Part shown: positions 7,504-11,074 of the stretch, piece after piece | Numbering within the stretch: position 1 is the first letter of the stretch | Layout of the letters: every line of letters starts with the position of its first letter | From: Bacteroidales bacterium | Lineage (GTDB): Bacteria > Bacteroidota > Bacteroidia > Bacteroidales > VadinHA17 | Assembly: GCA_003162595.1 (NCBI GenBank) | Contig: PMNJ01000328.1 | Coordinates: 1-11,074 of the forward strand | Length of the DNA stretch: 11,074 nt | Reading direction: 5' to 3' | Notes under the pieces: model-generated | Seen by the model: only the letters and a program-made list of their open reading frames with translations | The model's database searches: none | Told to the model about the DNA's origin: nothing | Position numbers and translations under genes: made by a program

Positions 7504-7568
7504 CGATTCATATGTATATATCAGGTCTCATTAAGAAAAGACAGTGAAGCAAAAGAAGCAACAGTTTA

Positions 7569-7883
7569 ATGAATAGAAAAACAAGAAATATTATTTCCCT
7601 GCTATTATTGCTGGTTTTTCTTTTCCCTTCAATAGTTAAGATTGAACATCACCATGATCATTTTGTATATAAAGCAAACAATGAGAATAACTCTCAGGTT
7701 TTCAATGGAAAATGTAGCATATGCAATTTTGAATTCTTTGTTTTTCTTTCATATGCCGGGAATATTGATTTGCAAGATGAAAAACCTTTAGAAAATTACG
7801 GCAATAATTATAATTGCCTATATTATTCCAATCTTCCGCAATTTTCATATTTATTACGAGCACCACCTGGTTTACAAATCTGA
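7569..7883 (+). CDS. Small exported protein with HHHDH and CxxC motifs, metal-cluster leader gene
   Basis: This 104-residue protein has a hydrophobic N-terminus (LLLLLVFLFP at 11-20) that acts as signal peptide or membrane anchor. Just after it is a histidine cluster HHHDH (27-31), then a CxxC motif in KCSICNFEFF (48-57), and a C-terminal LRAPP motif (96-100). From memory, small Bacteroidota proteins of similar build end in RAPP or RGPP and sit beside metal or TonB transport genes. I do not recognise a named family with certainty. The His and Cys motifs could bind zinc or copper. It is the first gene of the putative zinc-uptake cluster, 66 bases after a -7 promoter element and 166 bases before the outer-membrane barrel gene. 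A role in periplasmic metal handling or sensing is inference only. Confidence 0.75.
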   Translation: MNRKTRNIISLLLLLVFLFPSIVKIEHHHDHFVYKANNENNSQVFNGKCSICNFEFFVFLSYAGNIDLQDEKPLENYGNNYNCLYYSNLPQFSYLLRAPPGLQI

Positions 7884-7903
7884 ATTGTAACATCCTTTAT
7901 GGT

Positions 7904-7937
7904 GTTTTCTTGAAAACTTGTCAACATGTAATATGTT
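7904..7937. repeat. Two adjacent short palindromes before the outer-membrane barrel gene
   Basis: GTTTTC-TT-GAAAAC (7904-7917) and AACAT-N5-ATGTT (7923-7937) lie in the gap between the small exported protein and the barrel gene. The first could be a weak hairpin after the small gene. The second, like TTCAT-N5-ATGAA at 7970-7984, has the form of a regulator half-site pair with a five-base spacer. No known consensus is matched. Confidence 0.3.
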
Positions 7938-7939
7938 TC
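7909..7939 (+). promoter_or_regulatory. Possible internal promoter for the outer-membrane barrel gene
   Basis: CTTG (7909-7912), 19 bases, then TATGTTTC (7932-7939) fits the Bacteroidota pattern TTTG-N19-TAnnTTTG with one mismatch in each element. The spacing is right and the predicted leader to the ATG at 8050 would be about 100 bases. The palindrome at 7923-7937 overlaps the -7 element, as an operator might. Confidence 0.33.
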
Positions 7940-8049
7940 TGTTACTTCCTTACCAGGAGAATACTATGATTCATTTTATATGAACTATTTTTCATTAAAA
8001 TACTTCGTTATGTTGCTTAATTTAATATCAATATCAAAAAAACCAGGTA

Positions 8050-9195
8050 ATGCACTATTTTACAAGGACAGCTATAATAATTTTATTCTGCACATCATTA
8101 TCGGCAAACCTGTTCTCGCAGGCAGACAGTATTGTGAAGCCCGATTCTGTATTATTAAAGCAGATTGAACAACAGTTAAAAAGCTCCGGGCAGACTTCTA
8201 CTCCTGTCCAGGCAAGAACAGCTCCATCCACACTCCCCGATATCAGCGTGGTTGGTGACTTTCAGGCATCGTACAAAAATAATGTTAAAAGAAATTTTGA
8301 TGCCGGAATTAATGAAGCGGAACTTTCTCTTCAATCGGTTGTGGATCCTTATGCCAGGGCTGATTTCTTTATAACAGTAGGAAGGGACCCTGTCACAGGT
8401 AAGTTCAGTACGGATCTTGAGGAAGGATATCTTACCACACTTTCTTTACCTGCACATCTGCAATTAAAAGTCGGAAAGTTTAAAAGCGCAATGGGAAGGA
8501 TTAACCCTGTGCATTCACATGCATTGCCGTTTATCAGCCTTCCAGACGCTTATCAAAATTATTTTGGCGAAGGCATAAATGATGAAGGAATGTCGTTAAG
8601 CTGGCTGGTCCCCAATCCTGTTTTTTATCAGGAACTGCTTGTACAAGTTACAGATGGACCAATTGATAATCCGAGTTTTTCGAGAAGTGTTGGGAACACT
8701 TATTTTGAACTGGCCCATTTAAAAAACTTTTTCGACCTGTCAGCAAATGCTACTCTGGAGCTGGGATTCTCAGGAATGACAGGAGAAAATTCTTTTAATC
8801 TCAGGACCAATATTGCCGCAATGGACCTTACCTATAAATGGAAGCCGGTACAATACAATACTTACCGATCCTTTACCTGGCAGTCAGAGACTTATTTCAG
8901 CAATGCAAATATTTCAAAAGATAAAGCTATGAATACTTTTGGCATGTATTCATTTATTAATTTTCAATTCTCAAAACGGCTGTTTTTCACCGGTATGTAT
9001 AGTTATTCCAACAAACCGTATTCCGCCAGTACTGTGGAGAACTCATATTCGGCGACCATCGGATGGTATGCCACAGAATTTCAAAAATTGGAAATTGAAG
9101 GAAAAACAACTTCCAGCAATATGGAAAAAGAACAGAACCAGATACTGCTTCGCTGGATTTTTGTTATTGGAACACACGGAGCGCATCAATATTAA
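8050..9195 (+). CDS. Outer-membrane beta-barrel protein of a zinc/metal-uptake cluster
   Basis: This 381-residue protein has a signal peptide (residues 1-23, cleavage near LFSQ) and then a low-complexity linker at about 27-62. The remainder is rich in alternating-residue strands and aromatic girdle residues, typical of an outer-membrane barrel, and ends in Tyr381. The segment GKFKSAMGRINPVHSHALPF (142-161), followed by EGINDEGMSLSWLVP (174-188), resembles proteins annotated as zinc-regulated outer-membrane receptors next to ZnuABC-like genes. The tail WIFVIGTHGAHQY (369-381) has a similar counterpart there. There is no TonB plug domain and the length is far below a TonB receptor, so a porin-like channel is more likely. 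It lies 17 bases before the binding-protein gene and is almost certainly co-transcribed with it. No ATG lies upstream in frame after the stop at 8023-8025, which supports this start. Confidence 0.8.
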   Translation: MHYFTRTAIIILFCTSLSANLFSQADSIVKPDSVLLKQIEQQLKSSGQTSTPVQARTAPSTLPDISVVGDFQASYKNNVKRNFDAGINEAELSLQSVVDPYARADFFITVGRDPVTGKFSTDLEEGYLTTLSLPAHLQLKVGKFKSAMGRINPVHSHALPFISLPDAYQNYFGEGINDEGMSLSWLVPNPVFYQELLVQVTDGPIDNPSFSRSVGNTYFELAHLKNFFDLSANATLELGFSGMTGENSFNLRTNIAAMDLTYKWKPVQYNTYRSFTWQSETYFSNANISKDKAMNTFGMYSFINFQFSKRLFFTGMYSYSNKPYSASTVENSYSATIGWYATEFQKLEIEGKTTSSNMEKEQNQILLRWIFVIGTHGAHQY

Positions 9196-9212
9196 CTATT
9201 AAATGTAAAAAA

Positions 9213-10115
9213 ATGAAACTAAAGATCGTATTCATTCTTATCGCAAGCATTCTGACTTCTGCTATCTATGCTACAAAAATAAATGTCGTCACAACTACTG
9301 CTGATTTAAAGAGTATCACTGAATTTATTGGCAAAGAAAAAGTCGATGTATCTTCAATTGCCACAGGTTATCAGAATCCACACTTTGTTGATCCCAAACC
9401 AAGCTATATTATCAAACTTTCAAAAGCAGATATGTTTGTAACTGTGGGCTTGGATCTGGAGACAGGCTGGTCACCGCAACTCCTTTCAAGCTCACGCAAT
9501 CCAAACATTCAAAAAGGAAGCAATGGTTATGTAGATGCCTCTGTTGGGGTTGGCTTATTGCAAGTGCCTTCGAGCATCAATCGTGGAGAAGGCGATATCC
9601 ACATTTTTGGAAATCCTCACTATTGGTTAGATCCGGTAAATGGAAAGCAGATAGCAAAAAATATCTGTGATGGCCTTGAAAAGATATCTCCTGAAAATAA
9701 AACCTTTTTTGAAGAGAATCTTAAAGCCTTTGATACTAAAATTGATCTGAAGCTGAAAGAATGGACCATGAAAATGGCTCCATACAAGGGTGTAAAAATT
9801 ATTGCATATCATAACGAATGGTGCTATTTTGAACAAAGATTCGGATTGGTAATTGTTGATTTTATGGAACCAAAGCCAGGCATCCCTCCGACACCGTCAC
9901 AACTGGTAAAGATTATTTCCGAGGTAAAAAGCAACACTATAAAAGTAATTATCTCATCTCCCTATTTTACAACTTCTTCCTCAGATGTGGTATCAAAACA
10001 AACAGGTGCTAAAACCATAGTTCTAGGCACCTCCGTTGGAGCATTCGACAATATCAAAGATTATTTTGATTTGTTTGATTACAATATTGATAAGTTAATT
10101 CAGGGATTTAATTGA
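9213..10115 (+). CDS. ZnuA/TroA-type periplasmic metal-binding protein
   Basis: This 300-residue cluster A-I substrate-binding protein delivers a divalent metal to an ABC permease. The signal peptide is about residues 1-20 (cleavage after AIYA). Candidate metal ligands are His57 (NPHF), His136 (GNPHYW) and His200 (AYHNEW), with Glu219 or Asp279 as a possible fourth. A histidine at the third position rather than glutamate is typical of zinc-type members, whereas manganese-type proteins use Glu there. The mobile His-rich loop of classical ZnuA is absent, although His130 lies close to His136. The length is normal for the family. The gene follows the barrel gene by 17 bases and precedes the permease by 88 bases, so it belongs to the uptake cluster. 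Zinc is the favoured substrate, but manganese or iron cannot be ruled out from sequence alone. Confidence 0.9.
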   Translation: MKLKIVFILIASILTSAIYATKINVVTTTADLKSITEFIGKEKVDVSSIATGYQNPHFVDPKPSYIIKLSKADMFVTVGLDLETGWSPQLLSSSRNPNIQKGSNGYVDASVGVGLLQVPSSINRGEGDIHIFGNPHYWLDPVNGKQIAKNICDGLEKISPENKTFFEENLKAFDTKIDLKLKEWTMKMAPYKGVKIIAYHNEWCYFEQRFGLVIVDFMEPKPGIPPTPSQLVKIISEVKSNTIKVIISSPYFTTSSSDVVSKQTGAKTIVLGTSVGAFDNIKDYFDLFDYNIDKLIQGFN

Positions 10116-10173
10116 TTGTTTAAACTATTACTTAATCTTTCAGGGTTACTTTTTCGGTGTTTTCCTTAATGAT

Positions 10174-10187
10174 TGTTATAAATAACA
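10174..10187. promoter_or_regulatory. Zur-like palindrome before the permease gene
   Basis: TGTTAT-AA-ATAACA is a palindrome with perfect 6-bp arms, 16 bases before the permease ATG. It resembles the proteobacterial Zur operator core (TGTTATA-N-TATAACA), though the spacing is one base shorter. Zur sites in Bacteroidota are less well defined, so this is a candidate only. The 88-base gap may also hold an internal promoter. Confidence 0.42.
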
Positions 10188-10203
10188 CAAAAAACAGAAA
10201 AGT

Positions 10204-11040
10204 ATGTTTGATATGTTTCATTTGAATTTTATGGTGCAGGCATTCATAATCTCAATAATAACAGGCTTGTTTTTGTCTTACCTCGGCGTACACGTTGTAG
10301 GTCGTGGGATCGTTTTTGTTGATCTGGCGCTTGGTCAGGTTTCCTCGCTTGGTGGCGCCTTTGCGGTTTTTGTTGGCTATGGATTAACTACAATTCCATT
10401 GATATTCACACTCATAGCAGCATTTTTAATTTCGATGATTGATATCCTGGATAAGAGATTAAAGCTCGAAGCTATCATCGGAATAATTTATGCTTTCAGC
10501 TCCGCTGCCACAGTTATGCTTATCTCGAAGACACCTCATGGTGATTCGGATATTCAGGAAGTCTTGTTCGGAAACATCCTTTCAGTAAATAAGCAGGAGA
10601 TGACCATTACATGTATCGTTTTTGGCGCACTGATACTACTTCATCTGATATTTCAGAAAAAGTTTTTTGCACTGACAGAAAGTTACGAAATTGGTAAAAT
10701 TGAAAAGAAAGGATTTAATATCTGGAATTTCCTGTTCTACATTTCTATCGGCTTATCAATTGTTTTTGCAGTAAAGATCAGCGGGGTTATACCTGTTTTT
10801 TCTTATTTAATAATTCCGTCTGTCTGTGCCATAATGCTTGCCAAATCAAATAAAGCAGTAGTCATAATTGCTATGCTTGTGAGCTTTTTGGGAAGCTTTA
10901 TCGGTTTGAATGTTTCTTTCCATTTTGATTTTCCTGCCGGATCATCAATAGTCGCAAGCCTGGGCAGTATTTTTGTTCTGGTCTCTCTGGTTCCATTGAT
11001 AAAACATTTTCTTCTGAAAAAAAACAAATCCGTTCCTTAA
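10204..11040 (+). CDS. ZnuB-type (ABC-3 family) metal ABC transporter permease
   Basis: This 278-residue integral membrane protein forms the inner-membrane channel for the metal captured by the upstream binding protein. Hydrophobic segments at about 11-30, 43-59, 62-80, 91-108, 133-150, 174-192, 196-212, 218-236 and 246-270 match the family's eight or nine helices. Family signatures include GRGIVFVDLALGQVSSLG (33-50), a variant of the conserved loop after the first helix, and DIQEVLFGNIL (116-126) and FDFPAGSSIVA (241-251), the latter matching the conserved DxPxG region. Length is normal. The ATG at 10204 leaves a short hydrophilic N-terminus; ATGs at codons 4 and 10 are alternatives. No ATPase gene precedes it. 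The window ends 34 bases after its stop, so the ATPase could lie just downstream. Metal choice follows from the binding protein, probably zinc. Confidence 0.9.
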   Translation: MFDMFHLNFMVQAFIISIITGLFLSYLGVHVVGRGIVFVDLALGQVSSLGGAFAVFVGYGLTTIPLIFTLIAAFLISMIDILDKRLKLEAIIGIIYAFSSAATVMLISKTPHGDSDIQEVLFGNILSVNKQEMTITCIVFGALILLHLIFQKKFFALTESYEIGKIEKKGFNIWNFLFYISIGLSIVFAVKISGVIPVFSYLIIPSVCAIMLAKSNKAVVIIAMLVSFLGSFIGLNVSFHFDFPAGSSIVASLGSIFVLVSLVPLIKHFLLKKNKSVP

Positions 11041-11074
11041 GTCAGATTTCCGAAATGTATCGGTTATTTTGTGT

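Larger units (their letters stand above)
7035..7568. other. Divergent control region, 534 bases
   Basis: The region separates the - strand small exported protein gene from the + strand metal-uptake cluster and contains no gene. It carries the FNR-like palindrome at 7199-7212 for the leftward gene and the -7 type element at 7496-7503 for the rightward cluster. The middle part (about 7213-7470) is AT-rich and I see nothing defined in it. Confidence 0.6.

Noticed and set aside
7980..8168. A 62-codon + strand frame overlapping the start of the barrel gene
   Set aside because: It overlaps the well-supported barrel gene in another frame and shows no signal peptide or family motif.
8939..9202. An 87-codon + strand frame inside the barrel gene
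   Set aside because: It lies in a different frame over the conserved C-terminal barrel region; its peptide looks like an out-of-frame translation.
11050..11063. A small hairpin (CCGA / TCGG) followed by a T-rich stretch after the permease gene
   Set aside because: The stem is only four base pairs, too weak to call a terminator, and the cluster may continue beyond the window.

Overview
The window looks like a chromosomal segment from a Bacteroidota bacterium, probably Bacteroidales or a related order. The DNA is AT-rich and most starts lack a Shine-Dalgarno sequence. A TAnnTTTG-type -7 promoter element can be seen. The protein families present (long FtsX/MacB-type permease, TPR protein with a Cys-rich tail, small exported proteins, ABC metal uptake with its own outer-membrane barrel) fit that phylum. 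This placement is inference from sequence style; there is no rRNA or other marker gene here.

Left part (1-5323): an 800-residue FtsX-type ABC permease on the + strand stands alone, with no ATPase beside it. After a 678-base gap with only coding-like scraps and one perfect 10-bp inverted repeat comes a - strand exported DJ-1/PfpI-like protein. It has lost the family's nucleophilic cysteine and apparently also its lipobox cysteine. Diverging from it is a 5'-truncated beta-CASP/metallo-beta-lactamase hydrolase (RNase J-like) that keeps the C-terminal HTSGHA motif but lacks the HxHxDH metal-binding half, so it is best read as a pseudogene.

Middle part (5324-7034): two - strand genes encode an exported TPR protein and a 91-residue exported helical protein. 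Each has a terminator-like hairpin downstream. The two hairpins share the loop decamer GATCAATGAT while their stems differ. Each gene also has an FNR/CRP-type palindrome upstream (TTGAT-N4-ATCAC), which suggests common control by a CRP/FNR-family regulator.

Right part (7569-11040): a + strand metal-uptake cluster contains a small exported protein with HHHDH and CxxC motifs, a 381-residue outer-membrane barrel, a ZnuA-like periplasmic binding protein and a ZnuB-like membrane permease. Together they would carry a divalent metal, most likely zinc, across the outer membrane, periplasm and inner membrane. The ATPase is not in the window and may lie just beyond the right edge. A palindrome TGTTAT-AA-ATAACA just before the permease resembles known Zur operators.

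I did not find a clearly new defence or mobile system. The most useful leads are the paired FNR-like boxes, the twin terminators, the zinc cluster with its small metal-motif protein and candidate operator, and the degenerate DJ-1 and beta-CASP genes.
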